DNA of 64,000 nt, taken from Candidatus Pacearchaeota archaeon. GTDB lineage: Archaea > Nanobdellota > Nanobdellia > UBA10117 > JAFCGI01. The translations under genes and the position numbers were made by a program. Below the pieces are notes generated by a model, which saw only the letters and a program-made list of their open reading frames with translations, did not search any database and was not told the DNA's origin. Positions 53,929 to 61,737 of the stretch are shown in pieces (position 1 is the stretch's first letter; each line of letters opens with the position of its first letter). Location: the NCBI GenBank assembly GCA_017608235.1, contig JAFCGI010000004.1, forward strand, positions 1-64,000. Reading direction: 5' to 3'.

Positions 53929-54647
53929 TATAACAAAAAAATAGCAGAAGCTATTCATCAGAAGAGAGATAAACTTATTGACAAGCTTATTGAAGAAATA
54001 AAACTCAGAAGATACTCTTTTCAAACTGAAAAATCTTACATAGCCATAATAAAAGAATTTCTTATTTCTGGAAAAACGCCAAGAGATTTTCTAGTATCAT
54101 ATACAACAAAAAGCAAATCAACAATGAGGTCTGCTTATTTTTCTCTGAAATTCTTTCATGAAAATGTTCTAAACATTAAACTTGAAGAAAAATTGCCGCT
54201 TGCCAGAAAATACCTAAAATTGCCTTCAGTTTTAAACAGAGAAGAAATAGTCAAGATGATAGACTCTACAAATAATTTAAAGCATAAGCACATCATAATA
54301 TTTCTCTATTATGCAGGGTTAAGGCTAGATGAAGTAAGAAACATTAATGATTAGATATTGATTTTGACAGAGAAATCATCCATCTAAAGACAGCAAAAGG
54401 CAACAAAGAAAGAGTTATATTTCTCCACAAAAGACTAATAGAAATTTTGAAAATACTAGGCATTAAAAAGGCAGGTCCAATATTTGTTTCTCAAAAGGAG
54501 ATAAAATACAATAAACGAACCATACAACAGAATCTGGAGCTGATATTAGATATCTAACAACTGTTAGGATATAAGGACTTGAAAACCACACAGATTTATA
54601 CTCATGTAGTAAACAAAGACATTAAGAAACTTGCAGATTTACTCTAA
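53929..54647 (+). pseudogene. Disrupted XerA-like tyrosine recombinase/integrase
   Basis: The first frame has no start codon before 54124 but reads KLIEEIKLRRYSFQTEKSYI through SVLNREEIVKMI to YAGLRLDEVRNIND, including the first catalytic Arg (AGLR), then a stop. A shifted frame continues DFDREIIHLKTAKGNKERVIF to KRTIQQNLELILDI, then a stop. The HxxR box is missing. The last segment reads LLGYKDLKTTQIYTHVVNKD with the catalytic Tyr. A nonsense/frameshift near 54354 and a deletion near 54540-54560 inactivate it. It was an archaeal Xer-type recombinase. Confidence 0.8.
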
Positions 54648-54772
54648 AGTTTTGAAATGGGTTCTATAAAAAATTAGCAATTACTTAGAATAAGTTAACA
54701 AAACCTTTTTTAGATATTTTTAGATATATTTATTAATAAGTCATTATTCCAACTACTATAGGAAAAATAACA

Positions 54773-55336
54773 ATGAATAATGACAAATACTATATAGATA
54801 AAAAACATCTAATGGTAAGTATAGCAATAATAATTACTATTATAGCCCTTATTGGCATGTTCTTATTCTTTAGATCTTCAGCATATAATACTAATAATAT
54901 TAAACCTGCTACTATAGAAGCTAAAGAAGGCAATACCGTTCTTGTAGACTATATCGGAACTCTAACAAATGGAACAGAATTTGATAGTTCAATAGGTAAA
55001 GAACCATTAAGAGTTACACTTGGATCTGGACAAGTAATTCCTGGATTTGAAGAAGCAATAATTGGGATGAAAATTAATGATACAAAAACCATAACCCTCC
55101 CAGTAGATGAAGCATATGGAGAAAAAAGTCCTGAATTCATAATAACTATAAATAGATCTAAAATACAAGGAAATATATCAGTAGGTGATCAAATAGTACA
55201 AACTCTTTCAAATGGATATATAGCTCCAGGAACAATAATAGAACTAAATAATGATACAGTTACTGTAGATTTTAATCATCCTCTTGCAGGACAAGATCTA
55301 ATATTTGAGATAACTCTTGTAGATATAGAAAATTAA
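54773..55336 (+). CDS. Membrane-anchored FKBP-type peptidyl-prolyl isomerase
   Basis: A 187-residue protein with an N-terminal membrane helix (about 12-33, MVSIAIIITIIALIGMFLFF). An FKBP domain follows: NTVLVDYIGTLTNGTEFDSS, LGSGQVIPGFEEAIIGM, then the insert-in-flap region typical of SlyD-like archaeal FKBPs, ending DFNHPLAGQDLIFEITLVDI. The active site faces outside the cell, where it would help fold secreted proteins. Independent gene after the integrase scar. Confidence 0.93.
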   Translation: MNNDKYYIDKKHLMVSIAIIITIIALIGMFLFFRSSAYNTNNIKPATIEAKEGNTVLVDYIGTLTNGTEFDSSIGKEPLRVTLGSGQVIPGFEEAIIGMKINDTKTITLPVDEAYGEKSPEFIITINRSKIQGNISVGDQIVQTLSNGYIAPGTIIELNNDTVTVDFNHPLAGQDLIFEITLVDIEN

Positions 55337-55384
55337 TCTCTAATTTTTTATATTTATCTTTAATCTCTAATTTTTTATATTTAT
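55333..55384. repeat. Two tandem ~25-bp AT-rich copies between convergent genes
   Basis: ttaatctctaattttttata ttat occurs at 55333-55357 and again at 55360-55384 (27-bp period). It spans the end of the FKBP gene and the end of the helicase gene. The T/A-rich runs could end transcription from both sides. Confidence 0.65.
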
Positions 55385-57183
55385 TTCATTAAAAATTTCA
55401 TTAGATTTTCTAACATTTGCTCATCAAAACTAATCTCTCTACCAGGCCAATCCTCATACCTAGGGACATCTACATTATTTATAAAATGCTTATCTATTGT
55501 TCCTTCATAAACTAGAGGATGTATATAGATCATTTTCTTTCCTTCACTTATATTTTTTTGTCTAGTTATTCTTCCCTGCATTTGAACTGATTTCTCTAAA
55601 GTAGAAGGCATTCCTAAATAAATTAAAACCTTTCCAGCCCACAAATCTAAGCCATATCCTCCAGCTCCATAGGTCATAATCAAAACATTTGTAGTTGCAT
55701 TATTAAAATAATGAATTACTTCCATTTGTTCTTTAGGCGTCTTTTCATCAGATCCAGTTAATAGTCTACAAAAAATACCTCTATCCCTAAGTGCCTCTCT
55801 CAATGCTCTTGCAGGTTCCACATAATTTGTTGCTATAACTACTTTATCAAATGCCTCTGCTAAATCAACAACTTGTTTAATCTTATCAAAATCATCTCCT
55901 TCTTTTTTCTTTCTTAGTTCAGTTACCATCCATTCCCTATCTATTCCTATTTTTTCAAGATAATCAATAAGTCTCACTTCTTCATTAGCATAATTTAATT
56001 TTGATCCAAAAACACGCCATGAAGATTCCAATATCATCTGAGAAACATATGATAGCTTCATTATACTTAATGCTCTTTTTGCTATTTCTTTATTTTTAGA
56101 CCTAGCAAATTTGCTTAGGATTGTAAAATTCAAATCTCTATGCCCATAATATTTATCATTATTCTCTAACTCAGATACAAACTCACTCTTTCTTCTTCCC
56201 AATATTAAACTAAGTTTTTGGCTAAGTTCTAACAAAAACTCATCCTTGCATTTAATCTCATAACAATCTCCATTTGGTATAAACTGATCAACAAGATTTC
56301 TTTCTGGCTTTACCATTTCTGCATTAAGCAATATTTCTAAAGACTCTGCCTTTTTTCCTGGAAATGCAGTTAAACCAATTATCTGAGCACTATCTCCAAC
56401 AATACTAAATAAATCTGAATAAAGCTTAGAAACTCTATAATGAATATCTTCTTCTCCAGAATAAGCATTTTCATATTCATATGCAACTGCATCTGGAACC
56501 TCATCTATAATTATAGTATCAAACTGTCTTAACATTTCTGGACTTAAATCCCGTTCATTCATACGATATACATCAGATTTAATCAGCTGAACTGTAGAAA
56601 TCATAATATCTGCATTATATGCTTTATATTTACGCTCTTTAAATACTTCTGTCTTCCATTCTCGTTCTTTTGATAAGATTTTTCTCTCTTTGCAGGATGC
56701 AGAATCCATCTTTTGATATCTTCTAGCTGTATTCCTATTCCTACTTCTTTGATATGGACTCCATTTTCCTGATCTCTCCCAACTAACACATTCACGAATA
56801 ACAGGATTTCTTCTAATTACTAAATGATCTTCTAAACCATATTTATTTGCACGTTCTAAAGTTTGCTCTGCAAGTCTTTGATTTGGTTCTATAATCAATG
56901 TTTTTGATCCTGGATTTTGTCTTGATCTCGCTACAGCAATAAGATACGCTATCTCTGTTTTTCCTGAACCCGTAGGAGAAACTAAAACATAATTTTGATT
57001 TGGATTACTAAGCACTTCATATGCTAAAGCCACCTGAGATTGCACATATTCAAACTTTTCATTAAATATAGTCTCTAGCTTAGTCTTTTGCTCCCTTTTA
57101 TACTCAACTACTTTTTCCAGAGTAATATCTGTTTCTAAATCCTTATAGACATCATAAGCTTCAGTTTCAATATTAGTTTCCAT
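55381..57183 (-). CDS. Divergent SF2 helicase, last gene of the E1/JAMM/ClpX operon
   Basis: A 600-residue superfamily 2 ATPase. Walker A is VSPTGSGKT (69-76). A helicase motif II variant, IIIDEVPD (227-230), replaces DEAH/DECH. Motif III reads GLTAFPG instead of SAT/TATP. The C-terminal RecA domain has VVIATNYVEPARALREAL, TYGAGGYGLDLWAG and QMQGRITRQ (motif VI with both Arg). Residues about 130-175 contain a basic insertion with Cys132 and Cys164. It begins 2 nt after the 38-residue ORF. DNA/RNA unwinding or strand remodelling within the ubiquitin-like system is inferred from operon position. Confidence 0.85.
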   Translation of the reverse strand: METNIETEAYDVYKDLETDITLEKVVEYKREQKTKLETIFNEKFEYVQSQVALAYEVLSNPNQNYVLVSPTGSGKTEIAYLIAVARSRQNPGSKTLIIEPNQRLAEQTLERANKYGLEDHLVIRRNPVIRECVSWERSGKWSPYQRSRNRNTARRYQKMDSASCKERKILSKEREWKTEVFKERKYKAYNADIMISTVQLIKSDVYRMNERDLSPEMLRQFDTIIIDEVPDAVAYEYENAYSGEEDIHYRVSKLYSDLFSIVGDSAQIIGLTAFPGKKAESLEILLNAEMVKPERNLVDQFIPNGDCYEIKCKDEFLLELSQKLSLILGRRKSEFVSELENNDKYYGHRDLNFTILSKFARSKNKEIAKRALSIMKLSYVSQMILESSWRVFGSKLNYANEEVRLIDYLEKIGIDREWMVTELRKKKEGDDFDKIKQVVDLAEAFDKVVIATNYVEPARALREALRDRGIFCRLLTGSDEKTPKEQMEVIHYFNNATTNVLIMTYGAGGYGLDLWAGKVLIYLGMPSTLEKSVQMQGRITRQKNISEGKKMIYIHPLVYEGTIDKHFINNVDVPRYEDWPGREISFDEQMLENLMKFLMK

Positions 57184-57185
57184 TA

Positions 57186-57302
57186 TTATTCTTGCACTCC
57201 ATAATTTAAATCAAATATTTTAGGTTCTAAGACATTATCTAATACAATATAAATTACCAATCTATTTTCTATATCTTCTTCTAATTCCATTTCACATTTC
57301 AT
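57186..57302 (-). CDS. 38-residue ORF inside the E1/JAMM/ClpX operon
   Basis: The ATG at 57302 overlaps the stop of the upstream gene as TAATG, and its own stop is 2 nt before the helicase start. The peptide reads MKCEMELEEDIENRLVIYIV then LDNVLEPKIFDLNYGVQE: acidic, with one strand-like segment. The exact fit between two genes and the coupled start favour translation. It is too short for a ubiquitin fold and lacks a terminal Gly-Gly. It may be an adaptor peptide or a degraded gene. Confidence 0.55.
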   Translation of the reverse strand: MKCEMELEEDIENRLVIYIVLDNVLEPKIFDLNYGVQE

Positions 57303-58108
57303 TAAATAACAGCCTCCCCTATAGTTATTGGTAAAAATCTATTTCGATACTCAGATTTAGCATCAGAAATATATCTTGACTCTATATCTGAAATTACTCT
57401 TTCAATCACATTTTGAATATTTTCAATAGAATATTTAGATTGAATAACTTGAATATCTTGTTTTCTTATACCTATAACTCTTTTCGGATTTTTTTTACTA
57501 ATTTTTTTCCCACCACGACCAGTAAGATAATAAAAATCTACAACAAGAATGTCCTTATCTATTATACTTATATATCCTCTACTACCTTTTTTTGCACTGC
57601 GATATTTATGACCATTAATTATTTCTATCTCATCACCAATATAAAAATTATTTACTTCAATTTCATCTGGATGCAAAATCCATTCCCTAAATGGAATAGA
57701 TGAAATATTCAATTTTATTGCACTTGGACCCACCTCACTAATAGTTCCTACTGTACCAATAGGAACTTGTTTTATAGTTCCATCATAATAAAAATAATCT
57801 TCACCATGATCTTTAAAAGACCCAATCGCATCCACAATAGTTGCTTCTGCACCAATAGGATATACTTGAGAAGTTAACTTCTCTTCCAAACTATCTAAGA
57901 AGCAAATATAATCTTCTCTACTAATCCAATCTTCATTAAGAATTCTTTGAATTCCCAAACTAAAGCCCTTATCACATAAAACATCAGATATCTCTTTTGC
58001 TAAATTAACATAATTGATCCCTAGCTGAATTATAGCATCATGTAAATCTATCTTTTCCTTTTTTTCTTTCATTTCAAGATAGCACTTAACAACAGTTTCT
58101 AAATTCAT
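57302..58108 (-). CDS. Hypothetical protein with SH3/MIB-like beta domains
   Basis: A 268-residue protein (from the ATG at 58108, preceded by GGAAGGA and lying 1 nt after the ClpX-like stop as TAAGATG). Residues 1-80 are helical. Residues about 85-215 contain two SH3-like beta repeats (GAEATIVDAIGSFKDHG...GTVGTISEVGPSAIKLN; GDEIEIINGHKYRSAKKGSRGYISIID) similar in pattern to MIB/HERC2- or KOW-like barrels. The C-terminus is helical. Such barrels bind peptides or nucleic acid. It could be an adaptor for the unfoldase. Family not recognised. Confidence 0.75.
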   Translation of the reverse strand: MNLETVVKCYLEMKEKKEKIDLHDAIIQLGINYVNLAKEISDVLCDKGFSLGIQRILNEDWISREDYICFLDSLEEKLTSQVYPIGAEATIVDAIGSFKDHGEDYFYYDGTIKQVPIGTVGTISEVGPSAIKLNISSIPFREWILHPDEIEVNNFYIGDEIEIINGHKYRSAKKGSRGYISIIDKDILVVDFYYLTGRGGKKISKKNPKRVIGIRKQDIQVIQSKYSIENIQNVIERVISDIESRYISDAKSEYRNRFLPITIGEAVI

Positions 58109-58109
58109 C

Positions 58110-59474
58110 TTATTCCTTCCCATCCTCAAATTTCTTATCTAAGCTTTTTTCAGAAGACTCAACCATGTCAAATTCTTCACTATTTTTTTCATTTGTTATA
58201 TATCCTATTTCAACCTCCTCATCTCCTTCAGAGTTTTTTTCACCTTCAAAAAAATCTTCCTCCATCGAACTATTTTCAGAATTAAGTATTCGTTCTAAAT
58301 AAGTATCTGGAGAAAGTATCATTTCAGTAGTTATCTCTAATTCCATTACATCTGTAGATGGTAATTTGTGTTTGTATTCAACCAATAGCTTCTCAAAAAC
58401 ATTCACTAATGCTCTAGCACCAATCCTTTTCATACTTGCTCTGCCAGCAATAGATCTTAATGCATCATCTGTAGCAGTTAAACTTATCCCTTCATCTCCT
58501 ATACTATCAAAATCTGCTTGCTGTTGTCTATATGCAGAATCCCTGCTTTTTTTAAGAATTTCATATAAGTCATCTGGAGTCAAATCCTGCATAGGTGCTA
58601 TAACAGGAATTCTTCCAACAAACTCTGATGTAAATCCATAATCCATAATATCTTTTGATTCTATATAATTACGCCAATTCTCATCACTAGCTAAATCATA
58701 GCCAACTCTTCCTTTAACAATTTTTTCTAGTTCTCCAAATCTTCCCCCAAAAATAAATAAAATATATTTTGTATTTATCACATTTCTAAGATTTTCTTCT
58801 CCTTCTTGCATTGGATCTTTAGGTTTTTTTAGTCCTAGCATATGTGGAAGCTCAACTTCTGCTTCTTCCATTAATTTTAATAACCCATACTGTACCTCTG
58901 TCCCAGAAACATCTGGTCCGCCACTTCTATCTTTAGCAAATATTTTATCAATCTCATCCACAAAAACTATGCCATATTGTGCAAGTTCTATATTACCCTT
59001 AGCTTCTTTAACAAGAGATCTAACCATATCATTAACATTATTACCTACATATCCTACTCCAGTAAAATCTGTTGCATTAAACTTAACAAAAGGTACACCA
59101 ACCATGTTTGCTAATTTTCTAATCATATAACTTTTTCCAACTCCTGTATCTCCAATTAACAAACAATTTTTCTTAGGAAACGCATCAAATTCATCTTCTC
59201 CCTTTTCATACATTCTTCTAATTCTTGCGTAATGAAAATAAATAATATTTGAAATATGTACTTTAGCTAAATCTTGTTTTATAATATCTTCATCTAACTC
59301 TTCTTTTATTTCCATAGGAGTCATATTAAAGTCCAAAAAAGCAGGTATATTTTTTTTATGTTCTATTTGACTTAATATATCGTCTATTCTTTTGGCTTCT
59401 GCTTCTCTTTGATATGTTAATCCTGCATTCATTCTAATAGTTGTATTTTTGCCATTGTATCTCTTATCATTCAT
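58110..59474 (-). CDS. ClpX-like AAA+ unfoldase
   Basis: A 454-residue HslU/ClpX-clade ATPase. Walker A GDTGVGKS (108-115), pore-1 loop GYVG (141-144), Walker B IVFVDEIDK (169-177), arginine-finger region FVGRIPVIAPM and sensor-2 GARAL are intact. The N-terminal C4 zinc-binding domain of ClpX is replaced by a 100-residue helical region. The IGF loop that docks ClpP is not seen (region reads DYGF), and no ClpP is encoded nearby. It is coupled to the upstream gene by ATGA. Likely unfolds tagged proteins alone or feeds another protease. Confidence 0.9.
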   Translation of the reverse strand: MNDKRYNGKNTTIRMNAGLTYQREAEAKRIDDILSQIEHKKNIPAFLDFNMTPMEIKEELDEDIIKQDLAKVHISNIIYFHYARIRRMYEKGEDEFDAFPKKNCLLIGDTGVGKSYMIRKLANMVGVPFVKFNATDFTGVGYVGNNVNDMVRSLVKEAKGNIELAQYGIVFVDEIDKIFAKDRSGGPDVSGTEVQYGLLKLMEEAEVELPHMLGLKKPKDPMQEGEENLRNVINTKYILFIFGGRFGELEKIVKGRVGYDLASDENWRNYIESKDIMDYGFTSEFVGRIPVIAPMQDLTPDDLYEILKKSRDSAYRQQQADFDSIGDEGISLTATDDALRSIAGRASMKRIGARALVNVFEKLLVEYKHKLPSTDVMELEITTEMILSPDTYLERILNSENSSMEEDFFEGEKNSEGDEEVEIGYITNEKNSEEFDMVESSEKSLDKKFEDGKE

Positions 59475-60361
59475 AATTCATCACCTCTATCTAAAATTCT
59501 ATCTTGAAGATTTATTTGGAATAATATTGCAGAATAAACGAAAATCTCCTTTGAAGAGTTGCTAGGTTCAGAAATATAATCATCTAGCTTACTAACATAT
59601 TTTCCATCCATCAATTTACGATATATTGAAGCACCTATAAGATATTTTAACTCAAATGGTCCTCCAGTAAGAGGAATTCTTTGTTCAAGTCCTTCAAACA
59701 AAGGAATCATCATTTCTGCTATAATCATATGATTTAAAGAATGACTAGCAAAAGAGTAATCTTGTATTACTTCATTAGCAACACTAACTCTTTTTTCTTT
59801 ACTTTTACATTTATTAGGATTATCTGAAAGCGTATCAAAGACATCAAAATACAATTTTGCTGAAATTTCTCTAGCAACATCATACAATGTTTTAGAAATT
59901 TCTTTTTTCTCTTCTTTCTCTCTAAGTTTATTAATTTCTATACTAAGATTTTTAATTTCTAGAGATTCTTCACATAATTTCTTATTATTAATCACTGGAT
60001 CAATAGCTAAATCATAATTAGTAGCAAATTCTCCATATTTAAACTTAGGAATTATATCTTCAGTTACACAATAAAGTATTATTTTTTCTAAAGGATGATC
60101 TTTTATTTTCTTTAAATATAAATCAATAAATACATTAGTTTTTTTATCTATCAGATAATATGCTAGTGCTTTCGCACTATTATCTAGATCTGGTATGTCT
60201 GAATCTATTTGATATAAAATATTTGATAATATTTTAACATAATCTATATTTATTATAGGACAATCAATAATTTCCTCCATACTTATTTTCTCATCTTCTT
60301 GCTGTCTTAAGATTGATATTAAATCTTCCAACTCTTCTTCTGCTATTGCTTCTGCCTTCAT
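59471..60361 (-). CDS. Hypothetical helical protein between E1 and ClpX-like genes
   Basis: A 296-residue acidic, nearly all-helical protein with no recognised domain. Patches include ALAYYLIDKKTNVFIDLYLKK (about 65-85), a coiled-coil-like KNLSIEINKLREKEEKKEIS (about 137-157) and ASHSLNHMIIAEMMIPLFEGL (about 206-226). It overlaps E1 by 4 nt (ATGA) and ClpX-like by 4 nt (ATGA), so its output is tied to both. A substrate adaptor, cone-like target-recognition subunit or E3-like component is conceivable, but sequence alone does not show it. Confidence 0.75.
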   Translation of the reverse strand: MKAEAIAEEELEDLISILRQQEDEKISMEEIIDCPIINIDYVKILSNILYQIDSDIPDLDNSAKALAYYLIDKKTNVFIDLYLKKIKDHPLEKIILYCVTEDIIPKFKYGEFATNYDLAIDPVINNKKLCEESLEIKNLSIEINKLREKEEKKEISKTLYDVAREISAKLYFDVFDTLSDNPNKCKSKEKRVSVANEVIQDYSFASHSLNHMIIAEMMIPLFEGLEQRIPLTGGPFELKYLIGASIYRKLMDGKYVSKLDDYISEPSNSSKEIFVYSAILFQINLQDRILDRGDEL

Positions 60362-61737
60362 ATTTCTACTACCTCCTGCTCAATGTACATACTAATTCTA
60401 GCAACTGGATCACCATATTTTTCTATGCCATTTATTGGATCACCATATTTTTCAGGACTAAACACAGATCTTACATTTGAAAGCATTAATCCAGAAATTA
60501 TATAATTAGGCATAATAACTGATGGTACCTTAGTCTCGTCCAAACAACCAACAGTCTCTAACTCTTCTTCTCTTTCTCGCTCAGCATTTTCATGCGTTCT
60601 CATAAAATAAGCAGGAGTTGAAGTTTTTCCAGGAACATATACTATAACTTGTCCAGTCTCAACACCTGTACCCCCACTTATAAGTGGAGTACTACTATTA
60701 ATTGCATAATCATTTAGTGCTTCTCTTGCTTGCCATTTATCAACACAATCAATAACCAAATCATACTTTTCCACGCCCTCTAATAATGCTGTAGCCATTT
60801 CAGCATCAAAAGGGCTCATAATAGCATTTATATCAATCTTCCTTCTAGTAACATTTCTAATTTTATCTGCTAGAGCTTCTGCCTTATACTTTCCCACAGA
60901 ATCATAATATATTATCTGCCTATTCAAATTAGTCTCTTCCACAATATCAAAATCTACTATATCAATCCTACCCACACCAAGATTTGCTAAACCTGGAACA
61001 ATAAAACTTCCTAAAGCTCCTACGCCTACAACCAATACTTTCTTATCCGAAAAATCATCAACACTATCATCTAAAGGGCATCCTTTCTCAAAAGAAAATC
61101 TTTTAGGATTTGTTAAATTATAATATAGTGCAACTTCTAACAATTCATCTTTAGTCATTAATTGTCTTATCACCTCATATGATGTTAATCCGCCCATAAT
61201 CTGACTTATTATTATATCTTGTTTCTTATCTTTAAGATCAGGCATCACTAATTTAACATCATTTTCTGTTGTACCTAATCTAACCAATCTTCCAAAACAT
61301 TCATCACAACCAACAGATAAATATGGAGTACCTGTATCTTTACAATACTCTAAAACCAATGCCTTTGATCTTGGATTATTAGTTGCATCAATTATTATAT
61401 CTGAATTCTCTAAAAAATATAAAGAACTATAATTAACTATATCAGACCTCATGCCAAGGGCATCAATATCCGGATTTATCTCTCTTAAAACACCTTCAAG
61501 TCCCTCTAACTGTAGAGCTACAGGACCATTTAATTCAAAATCCAAGAAACTCTCTGCATTCGCATGGTAACTACCAATAATTCTCAAATTCTTAACACCT
61601 ACTGCTGTAAGGGGTAAAATAACAGATTGTGCTAAAGGTCCTGCTCCTATAACAGTTATATTTGCTTGTCCTAATTTCTCTTGATCCCACCATGAAATTC
61701 CTTTTTGTCTATCATATCTGTCATCAATTAATCTCAT
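60358..61737 (-). CDS. Double ThiF-domain E1-like ubiquitin-activating enzyme
   Basis: A 459-residue protein (ATG at 61737, with GGGAGG 8 nt upstream; the start lies inside the JAMM gene with a 14-nt overlap). The first Rossmann domain (27-220) has GAGPLA but lacks the acidic/Asn-Arg ATP motif. The second (232-459) has VGVGALG (237-243), DFDIVEETNLNRQ (262-274), GKYKA with Lys285, VIDCVD (D330, D333) and a candidate catalytic Cys398 in VGCLDE. No CxxC zinc sites. This inactive-plus-active pairing is that of eukaryotic E1 (Uba1), unlike homodimeric MoeB/ThiF. An EKYGDP duplication lies at 429-444. Confidence 0.88.
   Translation of the reverse strand: MRLIDDRYDRQKGISWWDQEKLGQANITVIGAGPLAQSVILPLTAVGVKNLRIIGSYHANAESFLDFELNGPVALQLEGLEGVLREINPDIDALGMRSDIVNYSSLYFLENSDIIIDATNNPRSKALVLEYCKDTGTPYLSVGCDECFGRLVRLGTTENDVKLVMPDLKDKKQDIIISQIMGGLTSYEVIRQLMTKDELLEVALYYNLTNPKRFSFEKGCPLDDSVDDFSDKKVLVVGVGALGSFIVPGLANLGVGRIDIVDFDIVEETNLNRQIIYYDSVGKYKAEALADKIRNVTRRKIDINAIMSPFDAEMATALLEGVEKYDLVIDCVDKWQAREALNDYAINSSTPLISGGTGVETGQVIVYVPGKTSTPAYFMRTHENAEREREEELETVGCLDETKVPSVIMPNYIISGLMLSNVRSVFSPEKYGDPINGIEKYGDPVARISMYIEQEVVEI

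Noticed and set aside
54124-54354. Independent 76-residue protein
   Set aside because: The frame is open upstream of its ATG with integrase-like sequence, and the fold continues after the stop in another frame. It is part of the recombinase pseudogene.
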